NCBI RefSeq assembly: GCF_024763615.1
Contig: NC_077223.1
Coordinates: forward strand, 11,470,001 to 11,534,000
Source of the DNA: Phlebotomus papatasi
Taxonomy: Eukaryota > Arthropoda > Insecta > Diptera > Psychodidae
Direction of reading: 5' to 3'
DNA length: 64,000 bases
Below, piece by piece: positions 21,786 through 34,095 of the stretch; position 1 is the first letter of the stretch, and each line of letters opens with the position of its first letter. The position numbers and the translations under genes are program-made. Below the pieces are notes generated by a model that was not told the DNA's origin, did not search any database, and was given only the letters and a program-made list of their open reading frames with translations.

Positions 21786-21960
21786 CAGTAGAGTCTCGCT
21801 AATTCGGTTCTTTTAAGATCAGACTACTTTTTTTAATTCGGGCAGCAGTTAAATTTCAAAGAAGTTTGTTGATATTTTTCAAATTTGATTATGTTTATCA
21901 AATGAAGCAAATATGCTTAAATTTGCCATGGTTGCACTGTTGGAAACGTAAATTTTTTTT
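21786..21960. mobile_element. Tigger/pogo-like element, one end only
   Basis: CAGTAGAGTCTCGCTAATTC follows TA at 21784-21785. The next 150 bp match, in inverse, the right half of the element at 37446-37770 (GCCGAATTAGCGAGAG end, then AAAAATGACAACAAACTT). The opposite terminal repeat is not found. Confidence 0.6.
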
Positions 21961-23809
21961 CCACATTTCTAAATCCGGCCCTGAAGCTGATCCTTTCAAA
22001 GAGATTCCATTTTAAGCATATACTTCGGGAGAGAAAGCTATAAAGAATAGCTAGAACACCAAGGATCAAAACGATCAAACAGCAAAATACTGTTTTGAAG
22101 CTTTTATTTTTACTAATGCAAAATTTACAATAACGAGGCTGATATGGAAACGTTTACCTTATTGGTTACGTGGGTCGCGCTTTCTAAGAAAAAAAAACAG
22201 CATTATTGTAAATCCTTATTTTTTTGTTGCTGTTTTTTTTACTTTCCTTGTTTTTCTTTTCTTTTTCTAATATTACTGTTATTAATTAATAAATATTACT
22301 ATTACTATTACATGAGGTGCAGTAATTCATTTTTATTGTCGCTCATTGATTTTCAGTGTTAAAAGTTAATAATTTCAGAATTTAAGAAAACAAATAAAAA
22401 ATAGTAATGTCTATAATTTTGTGATAGACTTTCCAAATTCAAAAAATAATTTCAATGCAGTTAGTATTATTTTTGTGTGTACAAAATAAATTTTACTGTC
22501 TCATTTTTCTTGATACAGCTTTGTATAAGAAAGCTTATAAGCCTAAATTTAAGAAAATATCAATTGTTTATTTAAAAAGTAATTCCACTTTATTAGCCTG
22601 ACAAGCGAGTGTTTCAGAAGATATATTGGACATGGAATTTTGCAGAAAATTCCATGTCCATGGAAATTCCATGCGATTTTTCCTAAACTTTGAATGAGAG
22701 ATTTCGAATCAAAATACTCTCATTTTTAAATAGGATTTTAAACAGTATTTTCTCATTTATTTATAGATTTACAAAATCTTTTTGTGTTCTAACGCTTATT
22801 AAGAAATGCGACGCAAATCAGAAGTATTATCTCTTTTTGGGTTATGCCTTAATCTTAATACCGATAAGAAAGATAAAGCTAGTTCTTAATCTCTTAAATG
22901 TTATTTTCAACGTGACGTCTGTGATTTATTTTTAAAATGACTTTGTGTGTAAAATAATTCTTTTCGGCAGCCTCATTTAAATGGTGTAAATCATTTCTAA
23001 AGAAGAAATTACTGGATGTTTGAGGCTCATGTGCTCCTTATCACAACATAAAATTTTAATCATGAGAAAAATGCGATTATGACCAACAGAGATGAGAGCA
23101 AGTCATGATTGTTTGATTTTTGTGACATTTTTGACGGGTTAATTTCCTTTGAGATTAGATTTATGGTCATTTTTATTAGTATTTTCTGTAAAATAACAAA
23201 TCTCATTGTTACGTAACAACCTGAAGAAAAAATAGTTATAGCCACAAATCAGAATTAGGATAATTATCAATTTATAGATAAAACACTTGAACAGCATTAA
23301 ATTAATTTTGAAGTGTATTCAATTGCACTTTTATGAACTTTACTGGGTGATAAGACCAGCAAATAATGCTACTGTTTACATTCCCTAGTACTATGATAAT
23401 ATTGTAAGAGATATTTAATACAAAAAATACTTATATGCACTGCGAAATAAATATCCGCGATAAAAAGTTCCTTTTGGCCTTTCTATTGACCCTCTTTCTT
23501 TTATAGACACATTTTCCGCGTAAGCGGTCAATATTGCACAAGAAAGCGAATTAAATTTACATAAGATTACGCAGAACTGCAGTTTCATTAGGAACACACA
23601 ATAATTTTCCTACCATTTCAGCTAAAATCAATTAACTGTGTCAATTTTTAGTAAGTCTATATCATAATAACATTTATTTTATATATTTTTTTCTTCTAAA
23701 ACTTTCTCTCTAACAGATAACCTAATATTCTAATCACAAGGACAATTTTGAAAAGTTATTAAAAAAAAAACTTTTAAGGAACTTAAAAAAAGATTTTTTG
23801 TTTACTCAC

Positions 23810-23873
23810 TGAATTTGTCGAGGGAATTAACTTTTAAAATCGATCTTAACTCCAGCCAGTCAGAAAAGGAACT
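23810..23873 (-). promoter_or_regulatory. probable aquaporin promoter and non-coding first exon
   Basis: On the minus strand an initiator TCAGTT puts +1 at 23873, and AGATCG lies exactly at +28 to +33, fitting the downstream promoter element RGWYV at the required spacing. A strong donor GTGAGT follows at 23809. The aquaporin start exon has an acceptor 2 bp before its ATG and therefore needs an upstream exon. I infer that this 64-nt exon is it. A TSS for some other transcript is possible. Confidence 0.5.
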
Positions 23874-26800
23874 GAAAGACCGTGATCGATGAGGGAAATT
23901 AATGCGAAGAGTTCAAGTGAATATGAGTGAGTGAGCGTGAATGAAAAAAAAAACGTGATAAGGAATATCAAGAAAATCCCGTAGTTTTACTTTTGTTACA
24001 CAGTGCGATGGATTTATGAAGAGCTTATCTTCCAGGAATATGAACCACTTTCAAATTTTTCATAAGATCAGTAATGCATTTTATATAGTTTTATCCTTAA
24101 GTAAATTGGTATTCTGGATAAATTTTGTGCAAAGTGCAATTACAAAATGAACAAATGCATTTTTAAATATTTATTTTTTTTCTTTAATAATTTTGTTTAC
24201 GTTCTTATCATCTTAGCGGCTTTATAAACACCAATGTAAAGTTTCTAAAATATTTTATATAAGATTTTTAATAAAACTGTTGTGTTTTGTATTTTAACTC
24301 AAAAACATAGCCTTCGTAGAATAAACAAAAATCACTAAAATAGAATAAGAAAATCATAAGATTTCTTAACAAACATCAATCAAATTAGAAATGTTTCATT
24401 CTCTATAATAAGATAAGATTGGCGAAGTGATTTAATATTGAGTGATTAGAATCAAATTAAGTAGTCTCATACACAATTGTGATAGGATGACGGTTCAATG
24501 CTATTTTTTTCAAAAACTGATAACAGAAACTTTGGTAAACCCTTAAAAGCATTTTAAGCTTTTTATTTTCGTATACCAATCACTTCATGAAGTACGCATA
24601 GTTACTTAAAACAATCGAGACGTTTAAAATGGATTGACAATATTAAAATTGTAGGGACGCCTGGGGCAAAATGTAACACAAACTTTTCTTTTTCTTTAAA
24701 TCTCACCCAAGGAGCATTTATCGCTATAAATTAGTAGAGATGTCTGACATTTATACGAAAACGATGGCGAAGACTTTACATATTTCTTCTATATAACTGC
24801 ATAAAAGAGGTCCATATTTGAGTGAATGGGGAATTTTTGCATCCAAAATATAACAATTATTTATTTTAGATATAATCACGTCATCTTGTACGGTAAAATG
24901 TATCGATTATGACTAAATAAAATATAATCACTATACAATATCAATTTTATAATTACTGATCGTGGAATTGTCATTTCTTTTCCATTTTCATTTAAGATTT
25001 GCTTAAACATTTTCCTCAAATGAATAATTTATTTATCATGAACGATTCAGTCAGATTTCCTGTGACTCGTGCACTTTTATTGCGTATGAAGATTTAATGC
25101 AACGACTGTTTTGCGTTAAGGGACACAATATTAGTGAACAAAATTTCATTCCCGGCCTGAAATTCTCAAGGGAAAGCTAAGAAATTAAAGAAAAGAAAAT
25201 TGAATAAACTCATTGCTTTTTCCATCGTATCATTGAAATAACTTATGGATGTCAGATTTTTACTGCGTGTATTGATAGAACATCACTTTAAACACAATTG
25301 TGGACAAATATTGGTACACACAAATATTTTTTGCACAATTTCTCAATTAAATTGGGTTTAGTGTTGCCAATTTTCTATAATTTTCCACGCCATAATTTTC
25401 ATTTTATTTCGATAAAATAAAATCAAGATATTATACCCTAAATAAATAAGAAATATAGAAGAAAACACGTTTTTACATATTTTTGTGATTATATTTACAT
25501 TATATCGTACAATATGTTTACATTACAGACTCCTTGTATAAATAATATCACTTCAGAATAAACAATGTCAAAACACTGAAATTTTGTGCATTTGATAGAC
25601 TTTTTCTGCACTCTGGACACTCTTTCTGCAATTTAGTTTCACGACAGAAGATCAGGAACTTGTTTTAATGCTTGTACTTTCGCTACACTGCAATTAAAGA
25701 AACAAAATGTTAGCTCTCACAAATACAGTATTAATTCACTATTTTTCTATCAGTTATCCTTACTTTGTCAAATTTGATCTCTTCGATGTGTGTGCTCGAC
25801 TTTACTGTACACGCTGGTACACTTCAATATTTTAATTTATAATAAACATCACTTTTTATCACAACGTTTTACTCAGAAATGAACCTCTGCTTAGTAAACA
25901 AAGCAGATTTTGACAATCTGACAGCGTCATACAAAAAGAAGACAAGTTGTATATAACTCGTGTCTTTTATGGAGCAAATGTAACTAAAATATACCACAAC
26001 ACGATGTTCATACAATTTCACGACATTATGTGAACATAATAGCACGAATATGTAAGATAAATATACTTTAGAAATTTCTGACATAGTTTTATACATTTTC
26101 ACTCAAAAATAGATTATATTATGACTTGTTTATAGATCTAAAAATGTTTGGTCGTAATTTTAAGGGAAAATAACAAAATATTAACTGGAATTTATCAAAC
26201 GAAATGTATTACATGTATTAATAGAAAATAACCGATATTTTCTATACATTTTTTAGTCAAGTTATTATACTTGCATTCAACGTACATAATTTTCAGATAA
26301 TATACATCCATTGTGTTCATACATTATATTTTTAAGAAATAGCTCGATTACGTTGAAAATATGTTGGTTACATTTGAGACATACATTATTTGGATATCAA
26401 ATGCCCCTTGAGTGATTTCTAATTGACACGGTTTTATTTATCGCTAAAACTAAAACTTTGCTGAAGACTAAATTCCTCCATCTAAAAGATAAAACCTACT
26501 TTTTATCCTTTATTCCAAGGGTGTATAGCCAGGATTTTAGTAAGAGGGGGCAAAATTTGAAATGTTTTGAAATTTTGGAGGAATATCACCCGTTTTCCGA
26601 ACGGTAGGAACCAGTAGCTCTCTCTTCAATCTTAATGAATTTGAACTTCTTGAAGAATTAATAAAACTAAGATGTTTTGAAAAACAAATTATTCAGGAAC
26701 ATTTTTACACCTATTTTGATGATTTTGGATCTGAGTAACATTTTTTTTGGCAGAAATTGATCTTAAGCTTAAGAATAATATCCTAAAATAAATGTTCTGT

Positions 26801-27114
26801 TGCCAAAAAAGTCTTTAGACTTTACTAAGAAATGGCCTTTACTGACTTGAAAGGTTTTTGTTGGATTTTTTGTTGGTTTTTATGAGGTTTTCGAAAAATC
26901 CAAGATCATTCAATGTAGATTAAAAATGGTTTTATCGTGATTTTTCAAAAGAACATGCATAAGATCTATTTATTAATTAAATTTGAATAGTTTTTTGGAG
27001 GATTTTGTAAAAGCTTTTGATCAACTATTGTTAAAAAAAAAAAACAATGTTGTCTTAGAAGAGCTTTTTGGAGAATCTTTGAAAACAAAAGCTTTGCAGA
27101 AAAACCTTTCGAGA
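23874..27114. other. intergenic, few recognised signals
   Basis: AT-rich sequence with no gene recognised. A single end like the TA-flanked group (GGGACGCCTGGGGCAAAATG) appears at 24654, with no partner found. The minus-strand frame at 25869-26102 has no domain. Confidence 0.4.
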
Positions 27115-27122
27115 CTCTAAAG

Positions 27123-27251
27123 CAGAGGTGTGCAAGAACCGTTAAAAACCGAATAAACGTCAAAATAAGTTCGTTCTGGTAGCGTTTTGACCATTGACGT
27201 ACATGTTTCATTTGACGTTTATTCGGTTTCAACGGTTCTTGCACACCTCTG
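27123..27251. mobile_element. hAT miniature element with 8-bp target duplication
   Basis: A 129-bp fold-back element with ends CAGAGGTGTGCAAGAACCGT and, inverted, CAGAGGTGTGCAAGAACCGT. The arms stay paired through ACCGAATAAACGTCAAA. It is flanked by the perfect direct repeat CTCTAAAG at 27115-27122 and 27252-27259. An 8-bp duplication plus CAGAGGTG ends is the hAT signature. The intact duplication suggests a fairly recent insertion. Confidence 0.92.
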
Positions 27252-27612
27252 CTCTAAAGGGCATCTTCATGCAATTTCTCATCAATTTCCTTGGAGTACA
27301 TGGAAAAGTTGTTAGGTGACTATAGCAAGTTTTCAATTTACGAACTTGCGAATTTAGGTTCGTCAAAATTGGATTTAAATTGGAGTTTTGAAGACATAAA
27401 GGCAGAACGTTTTTCACAATTTTAAATTCGTATTATCGCCTAATTATACTCCACCAAGCAAGCTCATTTGGAAATGTTTCTGAAGAATTTGGTGTGGAAA
27501 TGAATTATAGTAGTGAATTTTATGCACAGAAAGCTTGTAGAAAAATTCTACAACTTAAAAAAAAAATATTAATGTTATTTTGATCCATATTCCTTAAAAA
27601 AATTAACTAATA

Positions 27613-28856
27613 GGGGAGGGTGGGGCAGTTTCACCCCTAAATTGCAAAATGGATTTTGAGACCATTTTGCAAAAAGATGATAAACAGAAGTAAAACTTTG
27701 TATATTCTGTGAATTACAGTTGGATTTGGGGTTAATAAAAATAATAATAATAATCCTTTAATTTCATTGGTCTATTGTGGAAAAAATGATTTTACTTGAA
27801 TGGCAGAATGCGCGAAAGTCCCCCGTTGTGGAGCAATTTCAAGATAAATATGATGCAATTTTTGAGAAAGATAAAATGTGTTTTATAGGAAACTGGCGAT
27901 ACCAGAATTGATTAAAATTACTATTTTGAAATCTTCTAAGACTCTAAAACCTAAAAATATACTCGAACAAGAACTTTATAACAGAATTTTAACACTAATT
28001 AATCATACAGAGAAAATAAAATATCACCAAAGATTTTCAAGCCTATTTCTAATTAATTGAGCAATTTTCTTTGAATTTTTATACGAAAGAAATGTCTTTT
28101 GTAGTGCTAAGCCAATTCTGTACATTGTTGGATCATTATATCGCATTAGAACATGTCCTTTTTAGTATAACAGTTTTATAATATTATTTTAAAGTCTTGA
28201 ATTTTTATAATACTAAAAAAAAATTACAATATCTTGCTGAAAACATTCTGAAAAGATATTATAACAATTAAATTTATCATTACATTTAATTTTTAAAAAA
28301 ATTTAATTAAAAATTTAATTAAATTTAAATTTTTTATGAACTTTTAGGAAATACTATTTTCCATAATTTCGAACTTTATCGACAAAAACAGCTACAAAAC
28401 GTTTTCAATGATCATATTAAGTTAATTTTGATTAAAAAAGTAAATTGTTAGATACTGGAAACTTCTCCGTGTGCTTGCATGAAACTGCCCCTCGCGAAGT
28501 TTCGGAACTCAAATCAAAATTGTCAGAACCGTCTCAGATTTCATTCAACGCTAAATGCCTTATAATAAACATAAAAGCACTAGTAATTTAATAAAATTAT
28601 GTTATTTCGATAGATAAGTGCAATAGTTTAGAAATTGTTGAAAATAAAACATTACAAAATGTTTCATTTTGATGCAGTTTTATAAAATCAATTACAGAAC
28701 TCAAACGAGAAGCGTCACGAAATTAATTATTTTTATGAGAATGGGTCTCAGTTATCTCTTCAATAACATAAAGGTTTTATCCCATTCCTTTCAAAGGGAT
28801 AAGAAGAATATCCAAAAATTGAAACTGCCCCACCGTTAAACTGCCCCACCCTCCCC
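27613..28856. mobile_element. TA-flanked GGGGAGGGTGGGGC element
   Basis: Ends GGGGAGGGTGGGGCAGTTT at both sides (inverted at the right), TA at 27611-27612 and 28857-28858, 1244 bp. The block AACTGCCCCAC is repeated inside the right end. No transposase frame. A diverged copy of its right third ends at about 32813. Confidence 0.8.
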
Positions 28857-28858
28857 TA

Positions 28859-30244
28859 TTCATTCTTAAAAACTAATGAAAACAGTTTATGAGCTATATC
28901 AGAACTACCTAAAATCATCAAAATCGGATTAAATTTGTCATTTATGCCGTATTTTTGTGAGAAAACATTCTTTTGACAAATTTGTCTTGTTAATTTCACA
29001 GAACTTTTTTTTTCAGAGTAGGGAAAAGTCTTCAACAAAATTGTAGACCGATACATTTTCAAATAAAATAATGTTTCAACTGAATATTTTCTTCATTTAC
29101 AAATAAGTGGGTTAAATATGACAAGTGAAGATTTTTTACGTATTATTTCATATCTTCTGCCATCTGATAAGATCATTTTTGATACAAAACAATCTAGATA
29201 CAAATTATTATTAAAAAATTTATTAATGCATAAAATTTGGATAATAATTCGCTTAAAATTAATATCTTTTGTATGGAAAATATTTTGAAAAGCAGCCTAA
29301 AATTTTTATTTATTTTTTTACTTTTTTGCTAAGAATCTCTTAAATCTTTGGAGATTTAGGAAGATTCATCAAGACCATAAGGATAAAATTTTAGGCCTTG
29401 ATCTTTTTTGCCTTAGAAAATAATAGAATTTTTATATTTACAAGTTTTCGTATTTTGCCCCAAATTTCTTTTTTTAAATATTTTAATATTTTCTCATAAA
29501 TTCTGTTAAGATAATACTTCCCACAGATCTGATGATATTAATTGACCTTAGACTTGAAGTTAATGATCAAGGTTCAAGGCCTGAGGATTAGATCGATCAC
29601 TTAGTTCAAAATTGATAGATACGTATTAATCATTATTTCGAGTAATAACGCTGAGCTATCTCTCACAGGGACACGAGTTATGCCCCTGTAACTTCAAATG
29701 AACGCTGCATAAGAAAAGCACTAATTTATACAGTCTAATAAAATGCGTGATAATGACATTTTTCCAATAGAAAAAAAAAACACATTGAGAAGTGCAAAAG
29801 TTTAAGGAAACATCATGTGAGAGGTCAATGTTGTTACATTATAGTCACAGTATAAACAAATCAAACTTACACAAAGTCCCATTCATTTTTGTGAGCTTAT
29901 TGGGCAACTCTAGAGACTTCCCATTTGCCACAGAGCAGATATTTTTGATCTCTGTCATTATATTGGCCTTTTTTATTAGACCTCACACCTGAAAAGACAT
30001 TCACAAAATTAAATATTTGCAAAAAAGAGCATGGGAAATGCACCAACAAGACACATTTTATGTTAATTTACTTTGCCACGGTTAAATTCCACAAGAAACG
30101 CTTAGGGTACAAAACACTCAATGATTGTTTTTTGTTGTGATTAAAATTAATGCAATAACGTAAAACTGTCTATGAAATTTCTTTTGACCTGCTGCACGAT
30201 AAAAAAAGTAGCATAAAAACGGAATGAAATTGCAAATGATGAAA
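28859..30244. other. intergenic, nothing recognised
   Basis: AT-rich sequence. The frames at 28856-29062 (-), 29792-29992 (+) and 30118-30303 (-) have no domain and no neighbouring splice signals that would make a gene. Confidence 0.4.
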
Positions 30245-30601
30245 ACTATTCCACAACTCTCCACACGGTAGACACCAATAAACTGCTGACGATGAGACAC
30301 CAAATCTTCATTTCTCTTTGAGAAGCTCTGATTATCCCACCAAAAATCTCATCCCACCATCATTGAGTTCATCAAAAGCTTTACGGAGAGTGAAAGAATG
30401 AAGGATTATCCAAAAAGTAATGGTATTTTATAGTTGATCAATCAAATTTGTCCGCGTTTTAAAATATTTTTAAAATTTTAGAAAGGTGAGACTTATAGTT
30501 AATTTAATTTAATTTTATCTTTATATAAAATAGATGATAAGTTTGATAGAGTGGAGGTAAATATAATGAATCCTTGGAGAAAAAGTTATGGTGACACTTT
30601 G
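30245..30601. repeat. segmental duplication, copy 1
   Basis: Starts ACTATTCCACAACTCTCCAC and ends GTTATGGTGACACTTTG. It is nearly identical to 30646-31014, 44 bp downstream. It has a 13-bp segment (CGGTAGACACCAA) that copy 2 lacks. Confidence 0.85.
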
Positions 30602-30645
30602 TATTTTCTTCTTATTTTCCATCTACCTTTCTTTTCTTTTTTTTT

Positions 30646-31014
30646 ACTATTCCACAACTCTCCACATTAAACTGCTGACGATGAGACACCAAATCTTCAT
30701 TTCTCTTTGAGAAGCTCTGATTATCCCACCAAAAATCTCATCCCACCATCATTGAGTTCATCAAAAGCTTTACGGAGAGTGAAAGAATGAAGGATTATCA
30801 AAAAGTAATGGTATTTTATTTCTCTTTGAGAAGTTGATCCCACCAAAAATCATTTGAGTCCGCGTTGATCAATAAAATATTTTTAAAATTTTAGAAAGGT
30901 GAGACTTATAGTTAATTTAATTTAATTTTATCTTTATATAAAATAGATGATAAGTTTGATAGAGTGGAGGTAAATATAATGAATCCTTGGAGAAAAAGTT
31001 ATGGTGACACTTTG
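30646..31014. repeat. segmental duplication, copy 2, internally scrambled
   Basis: Same ends as copy 1. In the middle, after GGTATTTTA, short blocks found elsewhere in the unit (TTTCTCTTTGAGAAG, ATCCCACCAAAAATCA, GTCCGCG, TTGATCAAT) are re-joined in a new order before the copy resumes at TTTTTAAAATTTTAG. This looks like template switching during repair. Confidence 0.8.
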
Positions 31015-31114
31015 AACATTACATTATTGGGGTAGCATATGGTAATTTAATTATCCACATTCTTTTAAGAATGGTACAATAAATGGTTTATGTTTATATA
31101 CATATAAATGGTTA

Positions 31115-31317
31115 GGGGAGACCGGGGAGGTTTGGGTTTTATCTTCTCCAAGAAAATTCAGTTGTTTTCCAAGTTCTATCGAGTATACTTTTTATAAAGT
31201 CAATACCCATAAGTATCCTATAGACCGCATAAAATTGTAATACACAATCGTGGTTTTTTGGAATAGTGTCTCAAAGTCAAAACATGAAAAAGTGTCCCAA
31301 AGCTCCCCGGTCTCCCC
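31115..31317. mobile_element. TA-flanked GGGGAGACCGGGGAG miniature element
   Basis: Left end GGGGAGACCGGGGAGGTTTG, right end (inverted) GGGGAGACCGGGGAGCTTTG, TA at 31113-31114 and 31318-31319, 203 bp, no coding region. Confidence 0.8.
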
Positions 31318-31319
31318 TA

Positions 31320-32337
31320 TCATTTTTATTTATATTTCTTATCTTATTTATATATTTCTGTAGAATTTTTCCAAGAATTATTTTATTTACTATTAATCTT
31401 CTTTCAGGAAAAAATGAAAAAAAAACCATTGTAATAATATATTTTAAATGAAATAATAATAATATAAATAAACACAACGGGTTTTCATATCGACCACTCA
31501 TGTTAATATCCATCATGTGACTAAAGTAAAACCTTCTTTTCTGCGATGGCATCGTACAAATTTGTATGGTGAAGTAGTATAAATCAGTGTTGCAAGAGAA
31601 TGTGGCATTCGCATTTGAGATTCGTTACGAAGACACAATAATAGTGAACATCTTGTAATTTCACCCACTCGCTATCTTTCGCACTTCAATCCAAGTGAAT
31701 TGAATGTTACAAAATTCTATCAAATAATTAATTTTCGTTGATTAATTTTCTTCAAGTGACGTCTTCATTTTGCAGAAAGTTATTAATAATTTCAGAATTT
31801 CTTGAGATCAGTGATCACGTTGTTTTTTTGTGAAAGTTATAACACTTTTTTAAACAAAAAAATACTCGATGACCCATTGCTTTCGTACTATTTTGTTTTT
31901 AGAAACAAAATGATGGACAGAAAAATTAAATAATTTTTAAATACGGTGCTGGAGGGCATCTAGAATTCCATTTTTAATCAATTCCTGAGTCAAAAGATAT
32001 GTTTACGTTTACGGCTTATAAGATGTCCTTTTGCTAGTGCATATAAAGAGGTCGTTATTAAATGAGAGAATATATTTTTGAAATTTCAAACTTAATCGTC
32101 TGTAATAGCAAAACCTTTTCTATGAATATCTAAAATTGGTTTTAGTTAAAATTGTGATAGTTAATTATTATTGGTCACAGAAAACTTCCCCATAAACTTG
32201 TATGAAGCTGCCTCTGTCGTACTTTCAGAATAGCAAAATGGTCAAAAACATTTTAAAATTCATCAAATCCAAGGGGCAAACAACTGACCAAAATTTCATA
32301 TCGTAGAATCAATATTCACAAAATATTTCCAATTTTA
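31320..32337. other. intergenic; diverged transposon right end
   Basis: No gene recognised. From about 32190 to 32813 short blocks match the right part of the 27613-28856 element (CTTCCCCATAAACTTGTATG here against CTTCTCCGTGTGCTTGCATG there), so an old relative lies here, interrupted by the array at 32338. Confidence 0.45.
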
Positions 32338-32500
32338 TATGAGAAGAAGAAAATATTCGAATATTTCCCTAAATATTCGCAATATTCGCAATATTCAGGG
32401 ATTATTCGCGATATTCGCAATATTCGCAATATTTAGGAATTATTCGCGATATTCGCAATATTCATGAAAAAATGCCAATATTCGCGATATTCACGTTGGT
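32338..32500. repeat. AATATTCGC short tandem array
   Basis: About 15 near-perfect and variant 9-10-bp units of ATATTCGCA or ATATTCGCG type, with higher-order blocks around GGGATTATTCGCGATATTCG. Each unit is largely self-complementary, so the array can fold in many ways. Confidence 0.8.
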
Positions 32501-32856
32501 AGATGTTCTAGACTCGCGAGTTGTTTCCCTCTTGATCCAATCCTAAGTAAATTAATTAAAATCATGAAAATTCTATTAAATTATTACAATTATATTATTT
32601 GTATAGATATTTGCAATTAGTAAAATATAAAATTTTAATGCAACAGATATCAAACGACAACCCTTAAAAAATTATTAAGTTCTGTAAACCTTGGGCAGGT
32701 ACCGCTTTAGTAACTTAAAGGTTTTATTTCATTTCTCCCAAAGAAATAAGAAAGTATGCAAAAATTGAAATTATCCCTTCGTTAATTGCCCTAGCTTCCC
32801 CTAGTTAGATAAGACTACCAATGTTTAATTATTATTTACCATTTTTTACCAAAATA

Positions 32857-33070
32857 GGGTAAGATGGAGTAATTTGGAATCATGTCTAATTTGGAACTTA
32901 GAGATTTCATAACTGTTTTAGATGGCAAAAGGAGAAAACAACAAAGAAGTACTCTCGAAGTGAAGTCTTGTACTTCTTCGTGGTTTTCCTTTTCTCTTTG
33001 ACCATCTGAAACAGTTAGAAAATCTCAAAATTCCAAAATAGACATGATTCCAAATTACCCCATGTTACCC
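32857..33070. mobile_element. TA-flanked fold-back miniature element
   Basis: Left end GGGTAAGATGGAGTAATTTG, right end (inverted) GGGTAACATGGGGTAATTTG. The arms stay paired for about 60 bp (GAATCATGTCTAATTTGGAA and its inverse). TA at 32855-32856 and 33071-33072. Confidence 0.85.
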
Positions 33071-33302
33071 TACTTACCAATTTACTGCAGCCTTCATAAA
33101 ATATTAAAAAAATCGTAATTGCTATAATTAAAAAAAATCTTAGTATTTTTTAATATTTTTATATGAACTTATTTTAGAGTTTTGGGGATCTCTTGGTGGA
33201 ATTCTGAGCATCATTTCTTGAAAGATATCGATATCCCTGTTGGGGAATTCTATAACAGCATGACAATGTCACATGGCAAAATTAGAAGAAATTTATGGGG
33301 TA

Positions 33303-33734
33303 GGGGAAGTGTGCTAAATTCCGGCCAGCTTGCAATTTCGGCCACCTTTTTTGTTCCTCGAATTTTCATGAATTTTTAGTTTTTACATACTCTAGAGATT
33401 ATACAATGCAAAAGAATAACAAAATATGTAGCTTCGACAAACGAGATGACGTGAAAAAGATATTGGAAGAATTCCCGAAGGGCAAAAGGAACTATGAGAA
33501 TGAAGGTGGCCGAAATAGGGCACCAAAGCTATGTCTACCTACATTTTTATTCATTTTGAAATGTACTAAGAACAATTTTAAAGTAAATAAAGACGATAAA
33601 CTGTCTACAAAGTTCTAAGCAACACTCCTTAAGTAGAAGGAATAAAAAAATCAATTTCTATTAAAGATATTACATTTCAAACTTGAGACTTTTTCGCTTT
33701 CATGCAACTATGCCGAAATTTGGCACACTTACCC
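33303..33734. mobile_element. TA-flanked GGGGAAGTGTGC element
   Basis: Left end GGGGAAGTGTGCTAAATTCC, right end (inverted) GGGTAAGTGTGCCAAATTTC, TA at 33301-33302 and 33735-33736, 432 bp. The frame 33406-33618 has no known domain. Beyond both ends the flanks also pair (AACAGCATGACAATGTCA at 33253 and its inverse near 33884), so it may be nested in a larger inverted structure covering about 33180-34060. Confidence 0.75.
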
Positions 33735-34095
33735 TAAATTCGGAAAAACTAATCAAAAATCCGTCTCATATTAGTTACTAAAAACTTTATACAGCTACTT
33801 ACAATGGCTGTTCGATGCTCATTGGTCTTTATTGTTATCCTCTCGAATTTACCATGAAAATTCTCATATGACATTGTCATGCTGTTAGAGAATTCCACTT
33901 CTGATTCGACTCTTGCGGTTGTAAGAACCAGTCCGCATTTCAAAATGTGATAATTGATTGAGATAAACCAAATAAAACAATCAGCTTGTAAACGTAAACC
34001 AATAAATTGTACAAACAGCCTAGTTAAAATAGCCGAGTACATTAAAAATAATATGGTTTTAAAATTTAGTTATTTTTTTATATAAAAATCGGTTT

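Larger units (their letters stand above)
20329..23809 (-). other. aquaporin 5' intron (inferred)
   Basis: If the non-coding exon at 23810-23873 is right, this is a 3.5-kb intron. It contains the truncated inverse copy 20850-21205 of the groucho-intron element, a degenerate TTTTTACTGATC repeat (21200-21375), one end of a Tigger-like element from 21786, and a 14-bp-stem hairpin (GGACATGGAATTTT) at 22629-22660. The open frames at 22144-22362 and 22690-22935 are low-complexity and have no domain. Confidence 0.5.

Noticed and set aside
22144..22935. Hydrophobic open frames upstream of the aquaporin, as possible further exons
   Set aside because: Low-complexity T-rich sequence, no splice sites in register, and the aquaporin is complete without them.
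31540..31640. GTATAAATCAGTGTTG as a TATA/Inr promoter of an unannotated gene
   Set aside because: TATA and initiator overlap rather than lying about 30 bp apart, and no open frame follows.
32338..32500. CRISPR-like array
   Set aside because: Units are 9-10 bp with no unique spacers, and the DNA is eukaryotic.
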